64,000 bases of DNA from Kitasatospora sp. NA04385 (GTDB lineage Bacteria > Actinomycetota > Actinomycetes > Streptomycetales > Streptomycetaceae): the NCBI RefSeq assembly GCF_013364235.1, contig NZ_CP054919.1:515570-579569 (forward strand), written 5' to 3'. The notes under the pieces were generated by a model, which saw only the letters and a list, made by a program, of their open reading frames with translations, did no database searches and had not been told where the DNA came from. Every line of letters begins with the position of its first letter. Position 1 is the stretch's first letter. The translations under genes and the position numbers were made by a program. This document shows positions 40,941 through 49,986 of this stretch, piece after piece.

Positions 40941-42125
40941 ATGACCGACGTGACGAACCTGATGGCAGTCGAGCGTGCCCTGCGCTCCGCTGCACCCCAC
41001 GCCCTCCTCGACGCCCTGCGCGACTGCCTGGCCCGGTGCTACGCGGCCTCCGCGGTGGAACTGCTGATGGCCGACTACAGCCTGAGCGTCCTGCAGCCGG
41101 TGTCGGCGCCGCGCAGCGCCGGGGCGGCGGTCCCCGCGCACGGGAACCCGGCCGGGCGGGCCTTCGGCTCCCAGGAACTGTTCGCGCAGGAGGACGGGCG
41201 GGACGGCGCGGTGGTCGCGTACGTGCCGGTCACGGTCCGGGGCGACCGGCTCGGCGTCCTGACCGTCCGGCTGCCCGCGGACGGCCTCGGCGAGGCGGTG
41301 GCCGAGGAGCTGGGCGAGATCGCCGAGATGCTGGCGCGCGAGATCACGGTCGCCGAGCGGGACACCGACCTCTACCTGCAGGCCCGCCGCCGCAACCGGC
41401 TCACGCTGGCCGCCGAGATGCAGTGGCAGCTGCTCCCCGCCCAGGCGTGCCGACACGCCGAGTACGCGATCGGCGCCCAGCTGGAACCGGCGTACGCGAT
41501 CCACGGCGACAACTTCGACTGGTCGGCGAACGGCGACCGCCTGGTGCTGACCGTCTCCAACGGGATGGGCGAGGGCATCGAGGCGGCGCTGCTGACCAAC
41601 CTGGCCGTCAACGCGCTGCGCAACGCCCGCCGGGCGGGCATCAGCATCGCCGACCAGGCCGCCCTGGCCGACCAGGCGGTCTACGCCCAGTACCGGGGCC
41701 GGGCGTTCCTCTCCGTCCTGCTGCTGGACTTCTCGCTGGACACCGGCCGGGTCCGGGTGGTGGACGCGGGCTCCCCGCAGATGCTGCGGCTGCGCGCGGG
41801 GACGGTCGAGCGGATCCCGTTCGACGCCCAGCTCCCGCTCGGCATGGCGGACGAGACGCCGTACGGCGAGCAGGAGTTCGAGGTGCGGTCGGGCGACCGG
41901 CTGATCATCGTCAGCGACGGCGTGTCCGAGGTCGCCTCGGCCGCCGGGGAGCTGTACGGCGAACGGGCGCTGACCCGGGCCATCCACGCCACCCGGCTGC
42001 TGCCCGCGGCCGAGGTGCCCCGCGCGGTGCTGGCCGAACTCGCCGGCCACCGGGCCGCCGACCCCGACGACGACGCCCTGGTGGTCTGCGTCGACTGGTA
42101 CGGCCGCCCGGGGAAGGACGCCTGA
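40941..42125 (+). CDS. SpoIIE-type PP2C phosphatase with altered active site
   Basis: 394 residues: an N-terminal GAF-like sensor (about 1-140) and a C-terminal PP2C domain that in relatives removes phosphate from anti-sigma antagonists. Metal motifs differ from the norm: the first is HGDNFDW instead of GGDWYD, and the second is SNGMGEG instead of GDVMGHG, so a key Asp is Asn. The later motifs VSDGVSE and DPDDDALVV are kept. Activity may be lost or changed. No ribosome site precedes the ATG, so a leaderless message is possible. Confidence 0.85.
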   Translation: MTDVTNLMAVERALRSAAPHALLDALRDCLARCYAASAVELLMADYSLSVLQPVSAPRSAGAAVPAHGNPAGRAFGSQELFAQEDGRDGAVVAYVPVTVRGDRLGVLTVRLPADGLGEAVAEELGEIAEMLAREITVAERDTDLYLQARRRNRLTLAAEMQWQLLPAQACRHAEYAIGAQLEPAYAIHGDNFDWSANGDRLVLTVSNGMGEGIEAALLTNLAVNALRNARRAGISIADQAALADQAVYAQYRGRAFLSVLLLDFSLDTGRVRVVDAGSPQMLRLRAGTVERIPFDAQLPLGMADETPYGEQEFEVRSGDRLIIVSDGVSEVASAAGELYGERALTRAIHATRLLPAAEVPRAVLAELAGHRAADPDDDALVVCVDWYGRPGKDA

Positions 42126-42173
42126 CGCACCGCCCGATGACGGTGCGTCAGGCCGGGGCCGACCGGCGCGCGG

Positions 42174-42659
42174 TCAAGGGGGGCACCGGGGGTCCGGGTC
42201 CGCGACGGTCTGCTCCGGCGCGGCCGCCGGCAGCCCCCTGACCAGCGCGCAGAGCTGCTCCAGCGCCTCGTGGAGGACCTGCCGGTCGGAGACGGCGGCG
42301 GCGGACAGCGCCTGCCGCAGCAGTTCGCGGCGGCAGCGCCGGGTCTCCTCCAGCAGGCGGCTGCCGAGCGCGGTGAGCGACACGGCGACCCTCCGCCCGG
42401 ACTGCACCCGGGCCACCAGCCCCCGGTGCTCCAGCCGGTCGTAGAGCCGGGTCGTCGACGACGGACTGAGGCCGAGCCTGGCGGCCAGTGCGGTGGGGTT
42501 GCCGCCGCCGCCCTCCAGCACCAGCAGGGCCCGCATCTGCTGGTCGGAGACGGCGGCGGCGACTTCTTCGTGCGCGCGTCGCCACAGTTCGATCATGGCT
42601 TCGGCGACGTGTTCGGCGGCGCGGATCGCGTCCTCCGCGCTGCTTTCCTGCCCGGACAT
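42174..42659 (-). CDS. MarR-family regulator 2
   Basis: 161-residue winged-helix protein: DQQMRALLVLEGGGGNPTAL, AARLGLSPSSTTRLYDRLEH, wing ARVQSGRRVAVSLT. GGAGGAGAG is five bases before the ATG. It is divergent from the PP2C gene at 42896. It is a paralogue in arrangement of the MarR gene at 40367. Confidence 0.88.
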   Translation of the reverse strand: MSGQESSAEDAIRAAEHVAEAMIELWRRAHEEVAAAVSDQQMRALLVLEGGGGNPTALAARLGLSPSSTTRLYDRLEHRGLVARVQSGRRVAVSLTALGSRLLEETRRCRRELLRQALSAAAVSDRQVLHEALEQLCALVRGLPAAAPEQTVADPDPRCPP

Positions 42660-42771
42660 GGTGCTCTCCTCCACAGGTCTCGCTGCCCCGCGCGTACCCG
42701 AACGTCCGGGGCGCATGTGAGGAACCGGCGGATCCGGGTGGAGAAGCCCGTTTGGGTCCGCGGTCGGCGGC

Positions 42772-42790
42772 TATACTTGTCGCGAGACAA
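42772..42790 (+). promoter_or_regulatory. Promoter with overlapping MarR-type operator
   Basis: A -10-like TATACT (42772-42777) runs into the dyad TTGTC-GCGA-GACAA (42777-42790). A palindrome that covers the -10 box is the usual repression site of MarR proteins. It sits between MarR 2 and the phosphatase gene at 42896. Confidence 0.6.
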
Positions 42791-42895
42791 ATGTTGTTGG
42801 ACAGCACACGTCGGCCGCCGCGTCCGGTCGACGGAGGGGAGTTCCCGGCGGCACCGCCGCCTCGACACCGCCGCTCCCCTGCTGACTGGGTACCC

Positions 42896-44575
42896 ATGAC
42901 CGCGCCCTCGTTCGTCCAGACGATCACCTCCCCGGCCGAGGCGGCCCGCGCCCGGTCCACGGTGCACCAACTGGCCCGCTGGGCGGGCCTGCGCCCGCTC
43001 GAACGGGTCAGGCTGACCTCCTCGCTCACCGCCCAGCTGCGGCACCTCGCCACCGACCGCCGCCCCGCCCGGCTGGACGTGCGCGGCACCGGCTCGCCGC
43101 CCCGACTGCACCTGGCCCTCTACCCGCAGCTCGCCCCGGACACCCCCCTCTGGGAGACCACCCTCGCCCTGGGCCCGCCGGACGGCGGCCTGCACCCGGC
43201 ATGGCACGGCGCCGCGCACGACGCCGCCGACCCGACGGCCGAGCTGGTCGACGCCCTCTTCGACGGGGACGCCGACGCCTCCGCCGTCCTCGACCTGCTG
43301 GAGTGGCACAGCCGGGAGCTGGAGGAGACCAACCGGGGCGTGGTGGCGCTGCACGCGGAACTCGCCGAGGCGGACCGCGCCCAGCGGCTCCTGCTCGCCT
43401 CCGAACAGGCCGCGCGCCGACACGCCGAGCACATGCGCGGCCGCCTCACCTTCCTGGCCGGCGGCGGCGCACTGCTCAGCGCCTCGCTCGACCAGACCGA
43501 GATCCTGCGCCACCTGGACGACCTGCTGGTCCCCGCGCAGGCGGAACGGGTGGACGTCTGGCTGACCGACCACGCCGACCGGCTGGTGGCCCCCGGCCCG
43601 GCCCGCGACCGGCCCGCGCCCGACGGGGACCACCCGGTCGCCCTGGCCTTCCGCACCGGCCGCCCGCAGCAGAGCGGCGCCGCCACCGGCACCCCGGCCC
43701 GGCTCGCCCTCCCGCTCACCACCCGCAACAGCGTCCGGGGCGTCCTGGCCCTCGCCCGCACCGCGGACTTCACCCCGGACGACGTCGCCACCCTGGCCGA
43801 ACTCGCCGGCCGCGCCGCCGTCGCCCTCGACAACGCCCAGCGCTACGAGCACGAGCGCCGCACCGCCGAGACGCTCCAGCGCGCCATGCTCACCGACCTG
43901 CCGGACCGCTCCGACGTCCGCCTCGCGGCCCGCTACCTCCCGGCCACCCGGGGCATGAACGTCGGCGGCGACTGGTACGACGCCTTCACCCGCCCCGACG
44001 GCTCGCTGATCACCGTGGTGGGCGACGTCACCGGCCACGGCCTGCGGGCCGCCGTGATGATGGGTCAGCTCCGGCACGCCCTGCGCGCCTACGCCATGCG
44101 CCAGGACTCGCCCGGCGCGCTGCTCACCCTGCTGCACGACTTCCTCCGCCACACCGAGCCCGGCCTGTGCGCCACCGCCGTCATCGCCCACCACCGCCCC
44201 GGCAGCCCCGAAGTCACCTGGGCCACCGCCGGTCACCTCCCCCCGCTGCTGCGCGACGCCGACGGCCGGACCGGGCAGCTGCGCCAGCGCGGCGGGGCGA
44301 TGCTCGGCCTCCCGATGGACCAGACCGTCCGCGACCACCGGCTCACCCTCGCCCCGGGCGCCGCGCTACTGCTCTACACGGACGGCCTGGTCGAACGCCG
44401 GGGCGAGGACGTCCTGCTCGGCGTCGACCGGCTCGCCGGGGTCCTGGGCTCCTCCGAGCCGCTGCGCACCGCCGACACCAAGGCGGCGGCCGAGGACGTC
44501 CTGAACCGGATGCTGCCCGACTGCTCCCGGGAGGACGACATCTGCTTCCTGCTCATCCAGGCCCCGCCCGACTGA
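42896..44575 (+). CDS. SpoIIE-type PP2C phosphatase with GAF domain
   Basis: 559 residues: an N-terminal anti-sigma-like region (ARSTVHQLARWAGLRPLERV, resembling the HATPase helix), a coiled coil (RELEETNRGVVALHAELAEA), a GAF domain (about 175-310) and an intact PP2C domain with GMNVGGDWYDAF, VVGDVTGHG, LYTDGLVE and EDDICFLLI. All metal aspartates are kept. It should act in a partner-switching pathway for sigma factor control in response to a ligand seen by GAF. Confidence 0.9.
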   Translation: MTAPSFVQTITSPAEAARARSTVHQLARWAGLRPLERVRLTSSLTAQLRHLATDRRPARLDVRGTGSPPRLHLALYPQLAPDTPLWETTLALGPPDGGLHPAWHGAAHDAADPTAELVDALFDGDADASAVLDLLEWHSRELEETNRGVVALHAELAEADRAQRLLLASEQAARRHAEHMRGRLTFLAGGGALLSASLDQTEILRHLDDLLVPAQAERVDVWLTDHADRLVAPGPARDRPAPDGDHPVALAFRTGRPQQSGAATGTPARLALPLTTRNSVRGVLALARTADFTPDDVATLAELAGRAAVALDNAQRYEHERRTAETLQRAMLTDLPDRSDVRLAARYLPATRGMNVGGDWYDAFTRPDGSLITVVGDVTGHGLRAAVMMGQLRHALRAYAMRQDSPGALLTLLHDFLRHTEPGLCATAVIAHHRPGSPEVTWATAGHLPPLLRDADGRTGQLRQRGGAMLGLPMDQTVRDHRLTLAPGAALLLYTDGLVERRGEDVLLGVDRLAGVLGSSEPLRTADTKAAAEDVLNRMLPDCSREDDICFLLIQAPPD

Positions 44576-44742
44576 CACCGCCCCGCCCGGCCGCGGCCGT
44601 TCCTGCCGGTCGGCAACGGGCGTGGTGGCTTCCGGAAGGCCGGGACGAGCGGACCGCTGCCGAAGGGCCGGCCGGTGGTGGCGAGCCGGACCCAGCCGCG
44701 GTCCGGTCCTCGGAGGGCGACGACCCGGGCCGGGCCTTCCGG

Positions 44743-45162
44743 TCAGAGGACCAGGTCGTCGTGCTCGTCGAAGATCCAGCCGTCCTCGTACAGGACCTCG
44801 AAGAGGTGGCCGTCGGGGTCGGTGAAGTAGCCGCTGTGACCCCAGGCGTTGGGAGCGGCGGGGTGGGTGACGGTGGCGCCCAGTTCGGCGGCCCTGGACA
44901 TGACCTCGTAGACCTCGTCGGCGCTGCGGGCGACGTAGGCGAGGGCGAAGCCGGAGAAGCCGCCCGGCTCGCGGTCGGGGAGGCCGGCGTCGGCGGCGAA
45001 GGCCGTCCGGGACTGGAACGCGACGGCGACGCCGCCCAGTTCGAAGAGCGCGAACTCGTCGGAGCCGGCCTTGGACCGCTGCCAGCCCAGCGCCTGGTAG
45101 AACGCGACGGAGGCGGCGACGTCGCGCACCCCGAGCAGGATCATGTTGAGGCGCTGTCGCAT
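44743..45162 (-). CDS. VOC-family protein (glyoxalase/bleomycin resistance fold)
   Basis: 139-residue protein starting MRQRLNMILLGVRDVAASVAFYQALGW (first half-fold) and ending FTDPDGHLFEVLYED (second). It has the paired beta-alpha-beta-beta-beta units of the superfamily. The usual metal ligands are only partly kept (Glu in LFEVLY). AGGAGAG precedes the ATG. Upstream, GTGTTCGACAC and GACATTGTGTC form two small dyads that might be operators. Substrate unknown. Confidence 0.87.
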   Translation of the reverse strand: MRQRLNMILLGVRDVAASVAFYQALGWQRSKAGSDEFALFELGGVAVAFQSRTAFAADAGLPDREPGGFSGFALAYVARSADEVYEVMSRAAELGATVTHPAAPNAWGHSGYFTDPDGHLFEVLYEDGWIFDEHDDLVL

Positions 45163-45362
45163 GTCTCTCTCCTGGAACTAGTGTTCGACACGACATTGTG
45201 TCACCCCCCGCACCACCTCCACCGAGCGAACGACAGGACTCCGCCACGGCGCCTCGTCGCGGTGTTCTCCCGGGCCGGCCCGCTTTTCCGTCGGATCACC
45301 CCGCCCCGGGCCCGAACCACCGGCCAGGGCAGGCGACAGTCACATGACCGGCCGGACAGCTC

Positions 45363-46562
45363 CTAGCCGGTCCGCCCCGACCGGTAGCCGCGGGCCCACA
45401 GCGTGGCCACCAGCAGCAGCGACACCACCGCCCCGGCGGCGAGCGACACCGGCAGCACCGCCGGCAGCAGCGCCAGCAGCACCGCCGGGACGGTGTGCGC
45501 CAGAAAGCCGCGGACCTGCTCGCGGCCCTCCAGCGTCGGCAGCACCGCCGCCAGCGTGACCGCGAAGTAGCAGGCCAGCGCGGCGCACAGCAGCCGCCGG
45601 GTGTCGTCGGGGAGCGGGCCGTGGGCGTGCTCGACCGCCCGGCCGAGCCCCGCCGCCAGCGCCGCCAGCGCGGCGGAGCCCGCCGCGTGACAGAGCATCA
45701 CCCAGCGCGGCCGCCCGCCCGCGACCAGCTGCGGGAACGCGGCCGCACCGCGCCGCACGCTCAGCACCGACAGCGAGGCCAGCAGCGTCATCGCGGCCAG
45801 GCCGGTCCAGGCCAGCCGGGCGTCCCAGTGCTCCTGGTCGGACGCGGCCCGGATCACCTGGATGACGCCCTCGCCCAGCACGATCACCATGAACAGGCCC
45901 AGCCGCTCCCCCAGGTGCGCGGCGTCCACCCCCGCCTCGTGCAGCTCCGGCAGCGGCCGGTCCGCGCCCGGCCCGCCCCGGTGCCGGGCCCGGCGGCCCT
46001 CCCAGCGCGCCCGCACCCGCTCCCGGTCCTCCCGGGCCGCGAGCAGCAGCAGCGCGTCCACCAGCAGGCCGGCCGCCCACAGCCAGTACCGCCACTCCGA
46101 CGGCGCGACGGTCGACACCAGCCACGGCACCGCCCCCGCCCCGTACTGCGCGATCGGCCAGTCCGGCACCACCAGCAGGCTGCGCCCCTGCCGCCACAGC
46201 TGTCCCGCGTACCAGCGCAGCAGCACGTACGCCAGCGCGAAGGCGTTCGCCCGGGCGTCGGCGTCCACGCCCTCGACGGCCGCCGCCATCACCGCCATTC
46301 CGGCCATCGCCACGAACAGGGCCAGCGAGCTGGTCCGCTCCGCGACCACGTCCCCGTACACGGTGAAGCACGCCCAGCTCAGCCAGAACGCCCCGAACAG
46401 CAGCACGTACAGCCCCAGCGCGCCCCAGCCCGGCCCCGCGTGCAGCAGGTGGGCCAGCTGCCCGACCCCCGCCACCGCGATCAGGTCGAAGAACAGCTCG
46501 TTCCACCCCGCGTGCCGCTCGACCGCGACCGCCGTGCTCCCGTCCTCCTCCGCGTCCACCAC
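45363..46562 (-). CDS. Low temperature requirement protein A (LtrA) family membrane protein
   Basis: 399-residue protein with about ten to twelve membrane helices. The start, WNELFFDLIAVAGVGQLAHLL, and the middle motif HLGERLGLFMVIVLGEGVIQVIRA are the hallmarks of the LtrA family. Its role outside Listeria is unknown. GTG at 46562 begins the conserved acidic N terminus. Confidence 0.9.
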   Translation of the reverse strand: MVDAEEDGSTAVAVERHAGWNELFFDLIAVAGVGQLAHLLHAGPGWGALGLYVLLFGAFWLSWACFTVYGDVVAERTSSLALFVAMAGMAVMAAAVEGVDADARANAFALAYVLLRWYAGQLWRQGRSLLVVPDWPIAQYGAGAVPWLVSTVAPSEWRYWLWAAGLLVDALLLLAAREDRERVRARWEGRRARHRGGPGADRPLPELHEAGVDAAHLGERLGLFMVIVLGEGVIQVIRAASDQEHWDARLAWTGLAAMTLLASLSVLSVRRGAAAFPQLVAGGRPRWVMLCHAAGSAALAALAAGLGRAVEHAHGPLPDDTRRLLCAALACYFAVTLAAVLPTLEGREQVRGFLAHTVPAVLLALLPAVLPVSLAAGAVVSLLLVATLWARGYRSGRTG

Positions 46563-46609
46563 CCCATGATCGACACCCTGGCCGCCCGCACCGACCCGGC
46601 GCGCCGGGC

Positions 46610-46645
46610 GCGGTGTGCGCGGTGTGCGCGGTGTGCGCGGTGTGC
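46610..46645. repeat. 9-bp tandem repeat GCGGTGTGC
   Basis: Four head-to-tail copies just after the stop codon of the TerD-VWA gene (minus strand). Confidence 0.8.
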
Positions 46646-46648
46646 GTC

Positions 46649-48115
46649 TCAGCGCAGGATGCCCGCCCGGCGGGCGGCCGCCACCCAGCGCGGGAACTCG
46701 GACAGCAGGCGGTCGTACAGCTCCGGGTCCGGGAGGGTGCTGATGTCGTCGACCGCGAAGAACCCGACGTTGTCGACCCGGCGGCCGGGCAGGGCGTCGA
46801 AGCGTTCCAGCACGCCGTAGTCGCCGTGGCCGAGGCCGACGAACTGCCAGAAGACCGGCTCCTCGACGGCGGCCCGCAGCTCGCGCTCGATCTCGGTGTT
46901 GCGGTAGACCCCGCCGTCGGAGAAGAACAGCACCAGCGTCGGGGCCTGCGCCGGGTTGCCGCGCACGTAGTCGCGGACCTGGGCGATCACCTTCTGCTCC
47001 TCGTTCTGGATGCCGACGGCCCTCATGTCGACCCGCCCGTCGGGCAGCGGCGGGCGGATCTTGCGGCGACCGAACAGTGACATCTCACCGACCCGGACGT
47101 GCAGGCGCAGCCACTCCGGGAGGTCGGCCAGGCGCAGGTCGGGCAGCCGCGCGGGCTGGGAGGCGAAGGTCCACGCCTGCATGGCGCCGTCGTCGTCGAG
47201 CTGGGCGGCGACGGCGGCCATCCGCTCGACCACGTCGGCGACCACGCCCCGGTGGTAGAGGGCGCTCATCGAGCCGGAGGCGTCCAGCACCAGGACCACC
47301 CGGGCGATGAGCCGCTGGGCGCCGTGCTTGCGCAGGCTGACGGCGACCTGCTGCTTGCGCAGGCTCAGCCGCTTGCGCATCTCGACCGGCAGCGCCCGCT
47401 CCTCCGCCGACTCCACCACCGCCACCCCGAACGGCTCGGCCCCGGGCAGCACCGGCTCCGGCGTCACCTGACCGGGCGTCACCGGCTCGGACGTCACCGG
47501 CTCCGGCGTCATCGTTTCGGGCAGCACGGGCTCGGGCAGCACGGGCTCGGGGAGCACCTGACCGGACGTCACCGGCTCCGGCTCCGGCGTCACCGGCTCC
47601 GGCGTCATGGCCTCGGGCGTCACCGGCTCGGGCTCCCGGAGGGTGAACCCGTGGGCGAAGGCGAGGCCCGCCAGGCCGTCCGTCCAGCCCTGGCCGACGG
47701 CGCGGAACTTCCAGCGGCCCGCGCGCAGGTACAGCTCGCCGCAGACCAGCGCGCGTTCCGCGCCCGCCGCCGGGTCGAAGCGGGCCAGCCCGGCCCCGGT
47801 ACGGGCGTCCGAGAGCAGCAGCGACAGGCCGGGGACGGCGCCGATGCCGCCCCCGTCGGTGACGGCCAGCAGCAGCACCCGCTGGACGCCGGGCGGCAGC
47901 GCGGCCGGGTCGACGTCGGCGCCGTCCGGCCGGAGCACGACGCCGGGGGCGCGTTCCGTTCCGCGGAGCAGCCGCGGGCCGCCGTCCGCGCCGAGCAGCA
48001 GCACGGCGGCGCCCACCCCGGGGACGCCCGGCCCGGCCCGCCAGGAGAGGTCGGCCCGGACGGCGGCGGCGTCGATCGGCAGGTTGGCGCCCTTGGCGAG
48101 TGGAGTCGCTGTCAC
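46649..48115 (-). CDS. TerD-domain and von Willebrand A fusion protein
   Basis: 488 residues. Residues 1-155 are a TerD-type calcium-binding stress domain (LAKGANLPID, ADLSWRAGPG and GRWKFRAVGQGWTDGLAGLA). A linker of about 75 residues has repeated PEPVTPE-type units. A VWA domain follows from VVLVLDASGSMSALY (MIDAS D-x-S-x-S) to the end, with SDGGVY. Such proteins belong to the tellurite/phage resistance (Ter) stress network at the membrane. The GTG at 48115 has GGAGGA directly against it, an unusually short spacing. Confidence 0.85.
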   Translation of the reverse strand: MTATPLAKGANLPIDAAAVRADLSWRAGPGVPGVGAAVLLLGADGGPRLLRGTERAPGVVLRPDGADVDPAALPPGVQRVLLLAVTDGGGIGAVPGLSLLLSDARTGAGLARFDPAAGAERALVCGELYLRAGRWKFRAVGQGWTDGLAGLAFAHGFTLREPEPVTPEAMTPEPVTPEPEPVTSGQVLPEPVLPEPVLPETMTPEPVTSEPVTPGQVTPEPVLPGAEPFGVAVVESAEERALPVEMRKRLSLRKQQVAVSLRKHGAQRLIARVVLVLDASGSMSALYHRGVVADVVERMAAVAAQLDDDGAMQAWTFASQPARLPDLRLADLPEWLRLHVRVGEMSLFGRRKIRPPLPDGRVDMRAVGIQNEEQKVIAQVRDYVRGNPAQAPTLVLFFSDGGVYRNTEIERELRAAVEEPVFWQFVGLGHGDYGVLERFDALPGRRVDNVGFFAVDDISTLPDPELYDRLLSEFPRWVAAARRAGILR

Positions 48116-48269
48116 TCCTCCAGTCTGCCCACTCGGTCCACCCGCTCAGTCCGCCGACCCGGTCCACCCGCCCGGTCCACCCGCCCGATCCGCCGACTGC
48201 GGCCGCGCCGAGCCCCGTCCGGCCCGGGCCCGCGCGTTACGGTGGTCCGGAGGGGATCGAGGTGCTCGG

Positions 48270-48965
48270 GTGAAGTCGGTGACCGACTGGCTGGGCGGCC
48301 TGTCCGGGCCGGTGGTGTACGCGGTGGTGGCGGCCCTGGTGTTCGCCGAGGACGCGCTGTTCTTCGGCTTCGTGCTGCCCGGCGAGACCGCGGCGGTGCT
48401 CGGCGGCGTGCTGGCCCACCAGGGCAGCGTCTCGCTGGGCTGGATGCTGGTGACGGTGGTGGGCGCGGCGGTGCTGGGCGACTCGGTCGGCTACGAGGTG
48501 GGCCGGCGGCTGGGCCCGCGGGTGCTGGAGACCAGGTCGATGCGCCGCCACGCGGAACGGATCGGCCGCGCCCAGGAGTTGATCCGCCGCCGGGGCCCGG
48601 CGGCGGTCCTGCTGGGCCGGTTCGTGGCGTTCTTCCGCGCCCTGATGCCCGCCCTGGCGGGCGTCTCGAAGATGCCCTACCGCCGGTTCCTGCTGTTCAA
48701 CGCGCTCGGCGGCCTGCTCTGGGGCGTCGGCTGCGTGCTGCTCGGCTACTTCGCGGGCGCGGCCTACTCGAAGGTGGAGGGCACCGTCGGCCGCTCGGTG
48801 GCCGTGGCCGCGGCCGTCCTGGTGGTGGCGGCCCTGCTGGTCCACCACTTCCGCGGCCGCCGCAGGGAGCGCCGCGAGGAGCGGGAGCACGAGGGCCGGC
48901 CGGGCTCCGCACGGCGGGAGTCCGGCCGGGAGCGGGAGTCCGGCCCGGAGGGCGGGGACGACTGA
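48270..48965 (+). CDS. DedA-family membrane protein
   Basis: 231 residues with five or six membrane segments. The family signature is FFGFVLPGETAAVLGGVLA and, in the centre, GRFVAFFRALMPALAGVSKM, with a Gly in the last helices LGYFAG. DedA proteins recycle undecaprenyl phosphate or phospholipids across the membrane. The tail is strongly charged (RRRERREEREHEGRP). The start is a GTG with GAGGTG upstream; it is divergent from the TerD-VWA gene. Confidence 0.9.
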   Translation: MKSVTDWLGGLSGPVVYAVVAALVFAEDALFFGFVLPGETAAVLGGVLAHQGSVSLGWMLVTVVGAAVLGDSVGYEVGRRLGPRVLETRSMRRHAERIGRAQELIRRRGPAAVLLGRFVAFFRALMPALAGVSKMPYRRFLLFNALGGLLWGVGCVLLGYFAGAAYSKVEGTVGRSVAVAAAVLVVAALLVHHFRGRRRERREEREHEGRPGSARRESGRERESGPEGGDD

Positions 48966-49054
48966 CCCACCGGACGGGGACCGTTCGGCCCTCGGCCCGC
49001 CCGCCCGGCCCGGAGCAGAGTGGGGGCATCGGGACGTCGGGAAGAGGAGATCTG

Positions 49055-49828
49055 ATGAGCAGTCTGCAGACCCGTCCCAGGGCCGAGGTGCTGGTGGAGA
49101 CCCGGGGCGCGGTGACGGCGGGTGCGCCGCAGTACGCGCGGGAGAAGGTGGCGGCCGTGCTGGAGCGGCTGGAGGGACCGGTGCTCGCGGTGCGGGTGCG
49201 GCTGGTGCAGGAGGCCAACCGCTCGGTGGCGCGGCCCTCGCTGGCGCAGGTCGTGGTGGACCTGAACGGCCGTCCGGTGCGGGCGCACGTCGCGGCGGAG
49301 ACCATGCGCGAGGCGGTCGACCTGTTGCAGGACCGGCTCGCCTCCCGGCTGGCCCGGCTGCGCCACCACCGGCAGCACGCGCGCGAGCCGTTGGGCCGCC
49401 CGGTCGGCGGCGGCGGCGAGCATCGTCCGGAGCGCCGGGTGCGCCCGCCGGAGGAGCGGCAGGTGGTGCGGCACAAGAGCTACGGGCTGGCGCGCTGCAC
49501 GCCGCTCGCGGCGGTGCGCGAACTGGAGGCGATGGACTACGACTTTCACCTGTTCACGGACGCGGGCAGCGGCCGGGAGAGCGTGGTGTACCGGGGCACG
49601 GCGGGCGGCTACCGGCTGGCGTCGGCCGGTGCGCCCCCGGCCCCGGTGCCGGGCCTGGTGGCCAGCAGGCTGGGCGTGCCGGTGCTGACGCCGGCCCAGG
49701 CCCGGGGACGGCTGGACCTGAGCGGCCTGCCGTTCGTCTTCTTCACCGACGCCGCGACCGGGCGCGGCCACGTCCTGTACCACCGCTACGACGGGCACTA
49801 CGGGCTGATCACGCCCGCCGCCGGGTAG
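49055..49828 (+). CDS. Long ribosome hibernation factor (HPF) with two C-terminal domains
   Basis: 257 residues. The N-terminal S30AE domain (about 10-105) has YAREKVAAVLERLEGPVLAV and a central VVVDLNGRPVRAHVAAETMREAVDLL. Two C-terminal dimerisation modules follow: DYDFHLFTDAGSGRESVVYR and LPFVFFTDAATGRGHVLYHR. Standard long HPF has one such module. The protein binds the small ribosomal subunit in stationary phase and joins ribosomes in pairs. AGAGGAGA is nine bases before the ATG. Confidence 0.85.
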   Translation: MSSLQTRPRAEVLVETRGAVTAGAPQYAREKVAAVLERLEGPVLAVRVRLVQEANRSVARPSLAQVVVDLNGRPVRAHVAAETMREAVDLLQDRLASRLARLRHHRQHAREPLGRPVGGGGEHRPERRVRPPEERQVVRHKSYGLARCTPLAAVRELEAMDYDFHLFTDAGSGRESVVYRGTAGGYRLASAGAPPAPVPGLVASRLGVPVLTPAQARGRLDLSGLPFVFFTDAATGRGHVLYHRYDGHYGLITPAAG

Positions 49829-49880
49829 CGGACCGCCTCCCGGCGGCCGTGGGGGTCCGTCCGGGAGCAGGGCAGGAGGG

Positions 49881-49909
49881 GCCGGGGACGGTGTGGGGCC
49901 GTCCCCGGC
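49881..49909. terminator. Bidirectional hairpin terminator
   Basis: Perfect arms GCCGGGGACGG (49881-49891) and CCGTCCCCGGC (49899-49909), seven-base loop, between the convergent HPF and phosphodiesterase-like genes. Confidence 0.85.
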
Positions 49910-49986
49910 TCCCCCGCGTCGCGGCGGGGACGCCCGCACCCGTCGGTCGTCGGGCCGTCCAACCGTCCAACCAACCGCTCAGACGG

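Noticed and set aside
44632..44742. Terminator from arms CCGGAAGGCC and GGCCTTCCGG
   Set aside because: Arms are perfect but 91 bases apart, too far for an efficient terminator; left unassigned.
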